16,171 nucleotides of DNA from Thermoplasmata archaeon (GTDB lineage Archaea; Thermoplasmatota; Thermoplasmata; RBG-16-68-12). Below are positions 7,263 to 14,223 of the stretch, piece by piece; positions within the stretch are counted from its first letter, which is position 1, and each line of letters begins with the position of its first letter. Location: the NCBI GenBank assembly GCA_013329855.1, contig DUJI01000103.1, forward strand, positions 1 through 16,171. Reading direction: 5' to 3'. The position numbers were made by a program, and so were the translations under genes. The notes under the pieces are model-generated. The model saw nothing but the letters and a program-made list of their open reading frames with translations. It was not told the DNA's origin and made no database searches.

Positions 7263-8273
7263 TCAGAGCCCGATGCTGTTGATCACGCCGCCGGAGTTCG
7301 CGTCGACGACCAGGGCGATCTTGCCCCCCTGATGCTCGTAGCGGGCGAACCAGATGGGCGCGTGGAGCAGCTCCACGTCCGCGGCGTTCACGTCGGAATG
7401 CAGCTCCTGGATCATGTGGTACTGCCGGTGCGCCTTCTCCGATTGGAGTTGCGCGACGAGCGCCTTGGCCTCGTTGCGGGCCCCGTCTTCGCCGACGTCT
7501 CCGTTCAGAATCTTCACGCTCTTGGGGACCTTCGTCACGTCGAAGAACGTGCGGTCCTCCAGGTTGAACTGGTAGTCCCGGGGCTGGTGCTCGAAGAGCG
7601 CCTTGAGCGCGACGACGGGGAAGTTGTAGTTGTCCGCGAACTCGTAGCTCTTCCTCGCGCCGCCTCCGCCGATCCCGCCGCCGCCCATCATGGTGCCCAC
7701 CATGGTCCCGGCGACGAGCGGCCCGGCGAAGCCCATGCCGCCGCGACGGCCGCCCATGGCGCCGCCCATGAGGCCGAACAGCGCGGCCGTCGTCGCGATC
7801 TGCCCCGCCTCGACAGCCACGTCGCTCGCGATGATCGTGGTCCTCGCGGAGACGGAGACGATCCAGTACGGGACCAGGCTGAGGTTCATCTCCTCGAGCT
7901 TCGAGGTCTCCTGCAGGTGGCGGTGGAGGAGGCCGCGGTCCATCAGTTCGTGGAGCTTGGCCTCGACCCGGTCCTGGCTGCCGATCCGGATCGGGAGCAT
8001 GGTCTGCTTCTCGATCCCCTTCCAGCCGGCGTTCGCCAGCGTCACCCCGGATCCGCAATACGGGCAGGTGATCACCATCTCGCCGAACTGGGGCGAAATG
8101 GGCGCGCCGCAGTTCGGGCACTTCAGGGAGGTGGCACCCGTGGGCGCGAGGACGGGCGCCGACGGGGCCGTGGGCTGCGCCGTAGCCGCAGCCCCGAGCT
8201 TCGTCCCGCACTTGATGCAGAAATCCGCATTATCCGGAAGCTGGGTGCCGCACTTGGGGCAGTACAAGGCCAT
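7263..8273 (-). CDS. Double zinc-ribbon protein with glycine-rich hydrophobic centre
   Basis: A 336-residue protein of unknown function. The first zinc ribbon is C5-P-K-C8 with C19-I-K-C22. A Pro/Ala/Thr linker (28-49) leads to the second ribbon, C52-P-N-C55 with C70-P-Y-C73. Residues about 85-150 are an alpha/beta region (ending LSLVPYWIVSVSARTTI). About 158-206 is a Gly/Met/Ala-rich hydrophobic stretch with GG repeats that could insert in membrane as a tight hairpin or be a flexible linker. The C-terminal part (210-336) ends APIWFARYEHQGGKIALVVD-like, recalling the beta strands of PepSY/YcdF-type modules. ATG at 8273 with GGAG 5 bases upstream. Proteins of this build occur in archaea and some bacteria as uncharacterised zinc-ribbon proteins. 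Membrane association and metal binding are inference. Confidence 0.8.
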   Translation of the reverse strand: MALYCPKCGTQLPDNADFCIKCGTKLGAAATAQPTAPSAPVLAPTGATSLKCPNCGAPISPQFGEMVITCPYCGSGVTLANAGWKGIEKQTMLPIRIGSQDRVEAKLHELMDRGLLHRHLQETSKLEEMNLSLVPYWIVSVSARTTIIASDVAVEAGQIATTAALFGLMGGAMGGRRGGMGFAGPLVAGTMVGTMMGGGGIGGGGARKSYEFADNYNFPVVALKALFEHQPRDYQFNLEDRTFFDVTKVPKSVKILNGDVGEDGARNEAKALVAQLQSEKAHRQYHMIQELHSDVNAADVELLHAPIWFARYEHQGGKIALVVDANSGGVINSIGL

Positions 8274-8404
8274 CGCGTCTCCAGGTCACCCCTGACCCTG
8301 GGCGGTATTTGAGGATTCCCCCCGGCCCGTCCGTGGCGCGGAGGACCCCTCGTGCCCCTACGACGCGCGGCGGCCTTCCTTTGCGCAGGCTCCTCCCGGC
8401 ATCC

Positions 8405-8896
8405 TCACGTACGCGGGTCGAAGAGACTCCGCGTCACCTGGAGGAGATGCTGGGTGTTCACCTCCCCCGTGAGTCGGCCGTCCGGGTCGACCACGGGGAA
8501 GTCGTTGAGGTGCTCGTCGACGACCATCCGCACGAGGTCCACGATCTTGGTCTCGCGGGTCACGGGCTTCGACCGATCCATGAATCCGCGGACGCCCTCG
8601 GACTGCATGTCTCGGACGAAGCGGAAGAAGGAGATGACTCCCGCGGGCCGCTCTCCGGCCCGATAGGCCACGAGCCGCATCAGGGTCTCGATCCCGATGA
8701 CGCCCTTCAGCTTCCCGTCCCCGTCGACGACGTACGCCTTCCGGGTCGTCGAGGAGCGGAGGACGGCGTCCACCGCATCGCGGAGGGTCCCCTCCTCGGG
8801 GACGGTCTCCGCCTGGGTGACGATGACGTCGAACACGTCTCCGATCGCGGTCGCCGTCTCGAACCGTTCCGGGTCCTTCACATCGCCCTCGTACAT
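8405..8896 (-). CDS. Two-CBS-domain protein coupled to the MscS gene
   Basis: A 163-residue protein made of a CBS pair, the Bateman module that senses AMP, ATP, SAM or similar ligands. CBS1 covers about residues 20-82 (ETVPEEGTLRDAVDAVLR, then KAYVVDGDGKLKGVIGIETLM). An insert of some 20 residues follows (GVISFFRFVRDMQSEGVRGF), then CBS2 at about 105-160 (TKIVDLVRMVVDEHLNDFPVVD, then RLTGEVNTQHLLQ). The ATG at 8896 is chosen because GGTGAGG lies 5 bases upstream and the longer frame overlaps the mscS gene with Arg-rich sequence. That Shine-Dalgarno site contains the mscS stop codon, so the two genes are translationally linked. By analogy with channels and transporters that carry CBS domains, it may gate or tune the MscS protein. 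This is inference. Confidence 0.88.
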   Translation of the reverse strand: MYEGDVKDPERFETATAIGDVFDVIVTQAETVPEEGTLRDAVDAVLRSSTTRKAYVVDGDGKLKGVIGIETLMRLVAYRAGERPAGVISFFRFVRDMQSEGVRGFMDRSKPVTRETKIVDLVRMVVDEHLNDFPVVDPDGRLTGEVNTQHLLQVTRSLFDPRT

Positions 8897-8901
8897 GGAC
8901 G

Positions 8902-8908
8902 CCTCACC
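8902..8908 (-). promoter_or_regulatory. Shine-Dalgarno GGTGAGG of the CBS gene, embedding the mscS stop
   Basis: On the minus strand the sequence GGTGAGG carries the TGA stop of mscS (8906-8904) and ends 5 bases before the ATG at 8896. Ribosomes ending on mscS are placed to restart on the CBS gene, which supports fixed-ratio production of both proteins. Confidence 0.6.
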
Positions 8909-10523
8909 CGCCACCCGCCGCGCCTCGCCGATCTCGCTCCCGATCGGGGCCCGACGGCGGCGGGTTCTGGGACCGATCCTCAAGATCGAGCGGGGCCTTC
9001 TTCTGGCTCGCCTCTCCGCCCTCTTCCATGTGGACATGCAGGGTGCGCTGGGGGAACGGGATCTCGATGCCCGCCTCCGTGAAGGCCCGGTACACCTCCG
9101 TGTTGAGGTAGTCCTGCACGGTGAACCGGTCGTCGCGGTTCTTCAGCCAGACGAGGACGAAGAAGTCGAGGCTCGACTCGCTCATCGCGTCGAAACGGAG
9201 GATGGGCTTGTAGGGGTCGTCCTGGAGGATGAGGGGCGACCGCGCGATGATTTCTTGGAGGATCTCCTTGACCTGCCGCGGGTCCGACCCGTAGCCCACG
9301 CCGAACGTCTTCATCACGCGACCCTTGTCCTGGGGGTTTGTGAAATTGGCCACCTTGTCGCTCACGAGCTTGTTGTTGGGCAGGGTCACGATGCTCGCGT
9401 CGGAGAAGCGGAAGAAGCGGGTCGTCCGCATCCCGATGTGTCGGACCTGGACCCAGTCCCCGTCGCTCAGGATGATCACGTCGCCCTCCTGGAAGGGGCG
9501 GTCCGTGAGGAGGAAGATCCCGCTGAAGAAGTTGGAGAGGGAATCCTGGGCGGCGAACGCGACGACCATGCTCGTGACCACGCCGCCGGCCACGAACAGG
9601 GTGAGGTCGATGTTCAGGTACCCGAGGAGGAGCCCGAGTCCCGCCAAGCCGATGATGACCACCCCGAGCTTCTCCACGATGGGGACGAGGACGTCGTCGA
9701 TGTTGGATGCGGTCTTCTTCGCGATGCTGCGGCTGAGGCTGATCACGACGTCCCGGAAGAGGCGGTAGGCCACGTAGAGCCCGACCAGGGCGACGACGAC
9801 CTGGTACACGCTGAGGGCGTCCGCCTGGACCCAGGACGGCAGGTACCGGTCTAGCGCGGAGAGGGACTGGATCGTGCCGTAGAGGACCAGGAGCACGAGG
9901 ACCGGCGTCCGCAGGATCCGGATCGCGATGCGGCCCACGTCCGTCTTCGTCCGCTCCCCCAGCTTGCGCAGCAAGGGGACGAGGATCAGGAGGACGAGCC
10001 CGGCGAGACCGGCCCAGAGGACGATATCGAGGAGGAACACGCCCCCCTCGTTGTCCAGCGGGGACGGGAGGGGATTGGGGAAGAGGCCGAGGACCTGCTT
10101 CTCGGCGAAGGTGCCCGGGATCGTGACGGTCGCCGTGCGGGCAGCGAGGTAGATGATCGCGCCGTCCTCTAGGACGGTGAAGATCACGTTGACCGTGACG
10201 GACGCCGCGGCCTCGATCCGATCGGGAGCCTGCACGGTCACCCGGATGGCCACCGCATGGGACGGCGTGAGGTTGGCCACCTGGGACGGTGATGCCGCGA
10301 CCGTCCAGCCCGCCTCGGCGCTCGCGTTGACCGTGACGTCGTACGGGATGACGTCCACGTTACGGACGGTCCAGTTGAACGAGGTCGCTTCTCCCGGGGC
10401 CAGGGTCTTCTGATAGGTGTCGATGGACAGGATCTGAACAGGGTCCTGACCCCTCGCGGAGAGGGCCGCGGCTAGGAGCAACGCGGTGATGAGAACGGTG
10501 GAAAGGACGATCCCGCGGCGCAC
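8904..10523 (-). CDS. mscS: MscS-family mechanosensitive channel with exported Ig-like N-terminal domain
   Basis: A 539-residue small-conductance mechanosensitive channel homologue that releases solutes on hypo-osmotic shock. Residues 1-25 are a signal peptide. About 28-137 form a beta-sandwich of NEW3/CARDB type (KTLAPGEATSFNWTVRN, then AIRVTVQAP), expected outside the cell. TM segments lie at about 163-185, 205-222, 238-256 and 285-303. The MscS pore helix is at 308-330 (FVAGGVVTSMVVAFAAQ, with the G/A packing pattern), followed by DSLSNFFSGIFLLTDRPFQEGDVI and the cytosolic beta domain (to about 395) and alpha/beta vestibule (about 400-500). The last 35 residues are polar and disordered. 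It starts at GTG 10523 and the MRRG... signal peptide supports this. A TATA-like box is 25 bases upstream, implying a leaderless message. The CBS-domain gene follows 7 bases downstream. Confidence 0.93.
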   Translation of the reverse strand: MRRGIVLSTVLITALLLAAALSARGQDPVQILSIDTYQKTLAPGEATSFNWTVRNVDVIPYDVTVNASAEAGWTVAASPSQVANLTPSHAVAIRVTVQAPDRIEAAASVTVNVIFTVLEDGAIIYLAARTATVTIPGTFAEKQVLGLFPNPLPSPLDNEGGVFLLDIVLWAGLAGLVLLILVPLLRKLGERTKTDVGRIAIRILRTPVLVLLVLYGTIQSLSALDRYLPSWVQADALSVYQVVVALVGLYVAYRLFRDVVISLSRSIAKKTASNIDDVLVPIVEKLGVVIIGLAGLGLLLGYLNIDLTLFVAGGVVTSMVVAFAAQDSLSNFFSGIFLLTDRPFQEGDVIILSDGDWVQVRHIGMRTTRFFRFSDASIVTLPNNKLVSDKVANFTNPQDKGRVMKTFGVGYGSDPRQVKEILQEIIARSPLILQDDPYKPILRFDAMSESSLDFFVLVWLKNRDDRFTVQDYLNTEVYRAFTEAGIEIPFPQRTLHVHMEEGGEASQKKAPLDLEDRSQNPPPSGPDRERDRRGAAGGG

Positions 10524-10545
10524 GGGTACCCGATGAGGTCATCTG

Positions 10546-10555
10546 CAATAAGACC
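10546..10555 (-). promoter_or_regulatory. Candidate TATA box for mscS
   Basis: The minus strand reads GGTCTTATTG here, the only AT-rich patch upstream of mscS, centred about 25 bases before the GTG at 10523. The spacing fits an archaeal core promoter whose transcript begins at the start codon. Confidence 0.4.
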
Positions 10556-10568
10556 TTCGTTCATGCAG

Positions 10569-10584
10569 CAGGTTCGAGAACCTG
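10569..10584. promoter_or_regulatory. 7-bp inverted repeat upstream of the mscS promoter, possible operator
   Basis: CAGGTTC-GA-GAACCTG is a perfect 7-bp inverted repeat with a 2-base centre. It lies 14 bases upstream of the candidate TATA box of mscS. Such a short centre favours a DNA-bound dimeric regulator over an RNA hairpin. The binding protein is unknown. Confidence 0.4.
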
Positions 10585-10737
10585 GGGGAGGCCGCGCACG
10601 GGCCGCTCTCGGAGAACATCCGGCTGCGCGGCGGATTGCATGCGCCCCCGTGCGGACGTCGATGCGAGGAGCCGCGGCATCGTCCGGTCGCCATTGCGAC
10701 GCTCTTACTCGACGGCGCTCGCGCGCGGTTTCATGGG

Positions 10738-10771
10738 AAGAAAAAGGACCTCCGCGATGGGCTCGCGGAGG
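10738..10771 (-). terminator. Intrinsic-type terminator of the ATP-cone gene
   Basis: CCTCCGCGA at 10749-10757 and TCGCGGAGG at 10763-10771 form a perfect 9-bp stem with a 5-base loop. On the minus strand it is followed by TCC and TTTTTCTT (10746-10738). It lies 37 bases beyond the ATP-cone stop. A second small hairpin, CCCCA/TGGGG at 10780-10793, sits between the stop and this stem. Together they should end the transcript before the mscS promoter region. Confidence 0.65.
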
Positions 10772-10807
10772 CGTGCTGTCCCCATGCGTGGGGGAATGAG
10801 GGTTGGT

Positions 10808-11377
10808 TCAGTGTGGCTGTTGCGCTGGCATGGCCGGCTCGGCCTTCGCGGCCGGCGGGGTCGTGGTCGCGGCTTGGGCAGGCGGCGTAGGCCCGGTGGG
10901 CTGCGGTACGGTGTTCAGCCGGAACCGCACGGCGATCCGCGCGCCTTCTTGAGCGGCGAGCTGCTCGAGGACGGCCTTGTTCAGCCAGATTTCGCCGTAG
11001 TTCTTGTGGGCGGGCTCGACCCGCACGTCCGCCTTGCGCGCCCCGTGGTAGAGGCTCGCGAGGAGCCCCTTCTGGGGTTCGAAGATCTTCGCGAGGTGTT
11101 CGGAGACCCGCCCCGCGTCGACGGGGACCTGCTCGTTCATCTTGGCCTTCAGCCGGCGCGTCGAGAGGTACGAGTCCGCGATGGCGGCGTCCTCCTTCCG
11201 GAGCTCCTCGCCGACCTTGCGCCGAACCTCCTCGGTGGTAAGGCCCTCCGAGGGCTGGATTCTCTCGGCCACTCGCTTCGCGACCTCTTCCTTGGCCCCG
11301 GCCCGCGTCATGGACTCCTCGAGCTTGGAGCGGCTGAATTCTTGCATCTCACCGGAGCGCTTCTTCACATTGGTCAT
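10808..11377 (-). CDS. Stand-alone ATP-cone domain protein with Pro/Ala-rich tail
   Basis: A 189-residue protein. Residues 3-80 match the ATP-cone pattern: VKKRSGEMQEFSRSKLEESM, then AGAKEEVAKRVAERI, LTTEEVRRKVGEELRK and a closing AIADSYLSTRRL. This domain binds ATP/dATP in ribonucleotide reductases, NrdR and a few kinases. Here there is no zinc finger (so not NrdR), no reductase and no kinase. Residues 81-152 form an unassigned alpha/beta segment (AKIFEPQKGLLASLYHG, then YGEIWLNKAVLEQLAAQEG). The last 36 residues are Pro/Ala/Thr/Gln-rich and disordered. ATG at 11377 with GTGAG upstream. It has its own terminator and no same-operon partner, though the upstream TrmB-type gene is co-oriented 138 bases away. 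A nucleotide-sensing role is inferred from the domain; the target is unknown. Confidence 0.78.
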   Translation of the reverse strand: MTNVKKRSGEMQEFSRSKLEESMTRAGAKEEVAKRVAERIQPSEGLTTEEVRRKVGEELRKEDAAIADSYLSTRRLKAKMNEQVPVDAGRVSEHLAKIFEPQKGLLASLYHGARKADVRVEPAHKNYGEIWLNKAVLEQLAAQEGARIAVRFRLNTVPQPTGPTPPAQAATTTPPAAKAEPAMPAQQPH

Positions 11378-11515
11378 GATCTCACTCGGGTCCTTCTGGT
11401 CATCGAACGTTCATCAAGGTTCCTCTGTCACGGAGGCGAGTTCCTCCTCCAGGAGATCCGATGCGGCGACCCGCGCCCCCGCGGCCCGACGGCCGGGGAA
11501 GCCCGCGGCTCCCGT

Positions 11516-12289
11516 CTACGGGTGGGGCACGCCCGACACGGGAGTCGCCGCCCTCCAGATATGCCGCGCGACGCGGAGCATCGCCGTGGCGATGGCCGAA
11601 TCGTCCGTCCAGATCGCGACATCCTCCCCGCGGTTCGGGGAGCGGTCGTCCGGGATCGGATGGCTCAGGAGGAACTCCCGACCGTCGGCCACATGGAGGG
11701 CGACGGGCATGGGGAAGTCGATCCCGCGGACCTGGGCGAACTCGGACATCCCGAGGACGCTTTCCCGGTTCTCCGGGGTGAGATGGAAGGCGTACCGGAC
11801 GGAGACGCCCGCGCGCGTCCTCTCCCGGAGGGTCGTCCCCAGGGCGCGGGCCAGCCGCCACGGGCTGTTCGCGGTCCCGATCCCCAGGATCTCGTGCTGC
11901 GCCCGAGCATACATCTCGTCCGTCCGCGAGGCCACGTTCCGCCGGCCGTAGAGGGCCTCGAACCGGCCGCGCTGCGCGGGCAGAATCTCCTCCATGACGG
12001 CGAACTCACGGGAGATTCCCTCGAGCGACTCTTCGAGGGTTCGTGCCCGTCTCCGCTGCTCCTGGGCCACCTTCCGTAGGTACGCGGCCAAGGGCACGGG
12101 CCGGTACCGCAGCGGTCGCTCGGGCAGGACCTTGGTGAGCCCCTTCTCGTGCAGCTGCTGGAGGACGGAATAGACGCGGCTCCGAGGGACGTGCGACACC
12201 GCGGGGATCGCGGCCGCGGTCGTGCTGCCCAGCTCGAGGAGGGCCAGGTAGACGCGGGCCTGGTATTCCGTGAGGCCGTACCCCCTCAT
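11516..12289 (-). CDS. TrmB-family transcriptional regulator
   Basis: A 258-residue archaeal regulator. The N-terminal winged helix is plain: YGLTEYQARVYLALLELGSTTAAAIPAVSHVPRSRVYSVLQQLHEKGLTKVLPERPLRYRPV (residues 3-64). A basic coiled-coil linker follows (EQRRRARTLEESLEGISREF, about 75-100), then a TrmB C-terminal domain of the phospholipase-D-like fold (about 115-258; AQHEILGIGTANSPWRLARALGTTLRERTRAGVSVRY). TrmB proteins classically bind sugars and control transport and sugar metabolism; this shorter form's ligand is unknown. No in-frame start exists between the ATG at 12289 and a distant Arg-rich upstream extension, so 12289 is used, although it leaves an unusually short lead-in to the HTH. 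No sugar transporter is nearby. Its neighbours suggest a role in controlling the ion-transport genes, which is inference. Confidence 0.88.
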   Translation of the reverse strand: MRGYGLTEYQARVYLALLELGSTTAAAIPAVSHVPRSRVYSVLQQLHEKGLTKVLPERPLRYRPVPLAAYLRKVAQEQRRRARTLEESLEGISREFAVMEEILPAQRGRFEALYGRRNVASRTDEMYARAQHEILGIGTANSPWRLARALGTTLRERTRAGVSVRYAFHLTPENRESVLGMSEFAQVRGIDFPMPVALHVADGREFLLSHPIPDDRSPNRGEDVAIWTDDSAIATAMLRVARHIWRAATPVSGVPHP

Positions 12290-12512
12290 CCGCTGGATGC
12301 GTTCCTGATTGACCGGGATCCCGTTCCCCCCTGTCGCCTCGGCGTGGGCGTCCGGATGCGGAAGGAAGGACGACCTGTTGAGGGTTTGGGTTCTGGATGC
12401 GCGACGCCGTCGATGCCTCCCCCGGCAGGGACCTAGGCTTCGCGGCTCCCCTCGCGGGGGAAGGTCTGAGGGAGGGGCGCTCCTCCGCCCCAACCCGATC
12501 CGCGTGGCGGGG

Positions 12513-14153
12513 TCAGGGACCTCTGGATCGGGTGCGCGGGGGCGGCGTGCGGCGGGCCGCCGTGGACGGCGGCTTCTCGCTGATCTGGAGGTCGTCCACG
12601 TCCAGGTCCTTGAAGAGCTCGAGCACCTGCGTGCTGTAGACGGCGGGGCGGGGCGCGGCCGCCTCGCGGCCCAGGGCGCGCTCCGCAGAGACGACGCCCA
12701 CGGTCGTCGCGATCACCGTGAGGAGGATGATGAAGAACGCGGCGTTCAGGAACTGGGTCTCGTACGGCGCGAGGATGGAGGCGTAGTAGACGTCCCCGGG
12801 CGCGGACGGCGCGAGGAAGGAAGGGATCGTGAACGGCAGGGACGCGAGCACCGCGGCGGCGAGGCCCCGGCCCATGACGGACCACAGCAGCCGCCGCTCC
12901 GCGGGCGGCTTCCGGTGGACCCGCGCCGTTGCCCGGGACACGAGGACCCGGACCCCGATGATCCCGAGGAACACGAGGAGGATGCCCAGGAGGAACAGCC
13001 AGAAGGTCCCGTTGAGCATGTCGAGCAATGGAACCTGGGTCGTCACGGCCCAGGCCCCCGTGAACTGGAGGGAGAAGACGATGCCGAGGAACACGAAGAA
13101 GAACGTGCGGACCACGAAGGCGATCTCCCCGTGGAACTGCTTGATCCGCTCGTCCACGACGAACCGGGACTTCAGGTTCAGGTGCCGCTCCAGGGTCACG
13201 TGGTTCCCGAGGATGAGCCCGAACGTGAACGCCGCCATGGCGCCGCTTCCCCCCGCCAGCTCCCCCGTCGCGTAGACGACGAAGAGGAGGGCGATCGTGA
13301 GCATGTACGAGAACGGCTTGTCCTCGAGCTTCCTCAGGAGGAGGAACCAGCCCAGCCCGAAGGCCGACCCCACCGCGATCGCGACGAGGAAGGACTGGCC
13401 CAGGCTCGCGAAGACGGGCAGGACGGACGCGCCCGGTCCCTCGCGGAGGAACTGGATGAGCGCGAGGACCGTGACGACGCACAGGACGTCCGTCAGGACC
13501 GACTCGAGGGTGAGGACGATCTTCGTCTCCTCGCTGGCCCGCAGGGGCCGCACGACGCCGATGACCACGGCGCTGCTCGTTCCCCCGAGGATGGCCCCGA
13601 GGAGGAGGCCCACGGGCCACGGGTACCCCAGCACCGCGACCGTGATGAAGGAGATCACGAACACCGTGGTGACGAAGGCGAGGCCCGTCTGGAGCCCGGC
13701 GACCCCGAGGTACTTCGCGATCTCGGAGAGCCGCAGGTTGAGCCCGCCGTCGAAGAGGATGATCATGAGGGCGACCGCGGTGAAATAGGGCGTCGAAAAC
13801 TCGAGGACCGCGGCGGGCACGAGGGTGACGCCGAAGAACGTGACCGTGACGGGCCCCAGGAGCACCCCCAGGAAGATGAGGATGAGGAGGTCCGGGACCC
13901 GCGTCCGTTCGAAGATGAGGCCGGCCGCGAAGCCGATGGCGATGACGCCTCCTGCGGCCAGGAACGCGGTGAGCAGGCTCACGGACCCCGCGCCGGTCGA
14001 GGTGGCGTTGCCGGTCTGCAGCGCGCCCAGGAGCCCGGCCGGGTGGGGGATCGGAGGCACGGGTCGCGGTGCAACGCCTCCTGCGACGATGCAGGCGGCC
14101 GCGAGCACGAGGAGGAGGGCCGGGGCGAGCGCTGCGAGCGAGGTTCGTCCCAT
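12513..14153 (-). CDS. Monovalent cation:proton antiporter (CPA family)
   Basis: A 546-residue Na+/H+ or K+/H+ exchanger of the CPA superfamily (PF00999). After a signal-like hydrophobic segment (8-27) and a Pro-rich stretch come about 12 TM helices from residue 58 to about 480. Diagnostic segments are IMIILFDGGLNLRLSEI-like ALMIILFDGGLNLRLSE (128-144), the unwound-helix region GAILGGTSSAVVIG (186-199), and the ion-site helix TLESVLTDVLCVV (215-227) with E217 and D222. The residue before D222 is threonine, not the Asn of CPA1 or Asp of CPA2. The cytosolic tail (about 495-546) ends in a Pro/Arg-rich stretch. The ATG at 14153 lies about 26 bases from a perfect TATA box, so the message is probably leaderless. 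It has its own promoter, separate from the upstream DUF389 gene. Confidence 0.92.
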   Translation of the reverse strand: MGRTSLAALAPALLLVLAAACIVAGGVAPRPVPPIPHPAGLLGALQTGNATSTGAGSVSLLTAFLAAGGVIAIGFAAGLIFERTRVPDLLILIFLGVLLGPVTVTFFGVTLVPAAVLEFSTPYFTAVALMIILFDGGLNLRLSEIAKYLGVAGLQTGLAFVTTVFVISFITVAVLGYPWPVGLLLGAILGGTSSAVVIGVVRPLRASEETKIVLTLESVLTDVLCVVTVLALIQFLREGPGASVLPVFASLGQSFLVAIAVGSAFGLGWFLLLRKLEDKPFSYMLTIALLFVVYATGELAGGSGAMAAFTFGLILGNHVTLERHLNLKSRFVVDERIKQFHGEIAFVVRTFFFVFLGIVFSLQFTGAWAVTTQVPLLDMLNGTFWLFLLGILLVFLGIIGVRVLVSRATARVHRKPPAERRLLWSVMGRGLAAAVLASLPFTIPSFLAPSAPGDVYYASILAPYETQFLNAAFFIILLTVIATTVGVVSAERALGREAAAPRPAVYSTQVLELFKDLDVDDLQISEKPPSTAARRTPPPRTRSRGP

Positions 14154-14175
14154 CCGATTCGGATTCCCCCCACCG

Positions 14176-14183
14176 TATAAATA
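14176..14183 (-). promoter_or_regulatory. TATA box of the antiporter gene (leaderless promoter)
   Basis: The minus strand reads TATTTATA in an otherwise very GC-rich region. Its centre is 26-27 bases upstream of the antiporter ATG at 14153, the standard archaeal distance from TATA box to transcription start. Transcription should therefore begin at or next to the start codon. This is the clearest promoter in the window. Confidence 0.75.
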
Positions 14184-14189
14184 CGCATT

Positions 14190-14220
14190 GACCGCGGGGC
14201 GCCTCCGCGGTCTCCGGAGA
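14190..14220. promoter_or_regulatory. Paired palindromes between DUF389 stop and antiporter promoter
   Basis: GACCGCGG at 14190-14197 and CCGCGGTC at 14205-14212 are a perfect 8-bp inverted repeat with a 7-base loop. The 10-base palindrome TCTCCGGAGA occupies 14211-14220, sharing two bases with it. They fill the gap between the DUF389 stop (14224) and the TATA box (14176-14183). They may terminate the DUF389 transcript or act as an operator upstream of the antiporter promoter; no T-run follows the stem directly. Confidence 0.5.
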
Positions 14221-14223
14221 CGC

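Noticed and set aside
10569..10584. GGTTCGAGAACC as a tRNA T-arm
   Set aside because: No acceptor stem, D-arm or anticodon arm can be built around it on either strand. The 2-base loop also does not fit a T-loop.
12446..12463. Hairpin CTCCCC/GGGGAAG as a terminator after the antiporter
   Set aside because: Short stem with a G-U pair and no T-run. Too weak to call in this GC content.
12290..12493. 68-residue N-terminal extension of the TrmB-family regulator
   Set aside because: Arg/Pro-rich, not seen in the family, and no start codon lies close to the HTH other than the ATG at 12289.
12309..14180. A 623-codon open frame on the plus strand opposite the antiporter gene
   Set aside because: Its translation is Glu/Asp/Arg/His-rich low complexity with no domain, as expected for the antisense of a GC-rich membrane protein. 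The antiporter frame has clear family motifs and a promoter.
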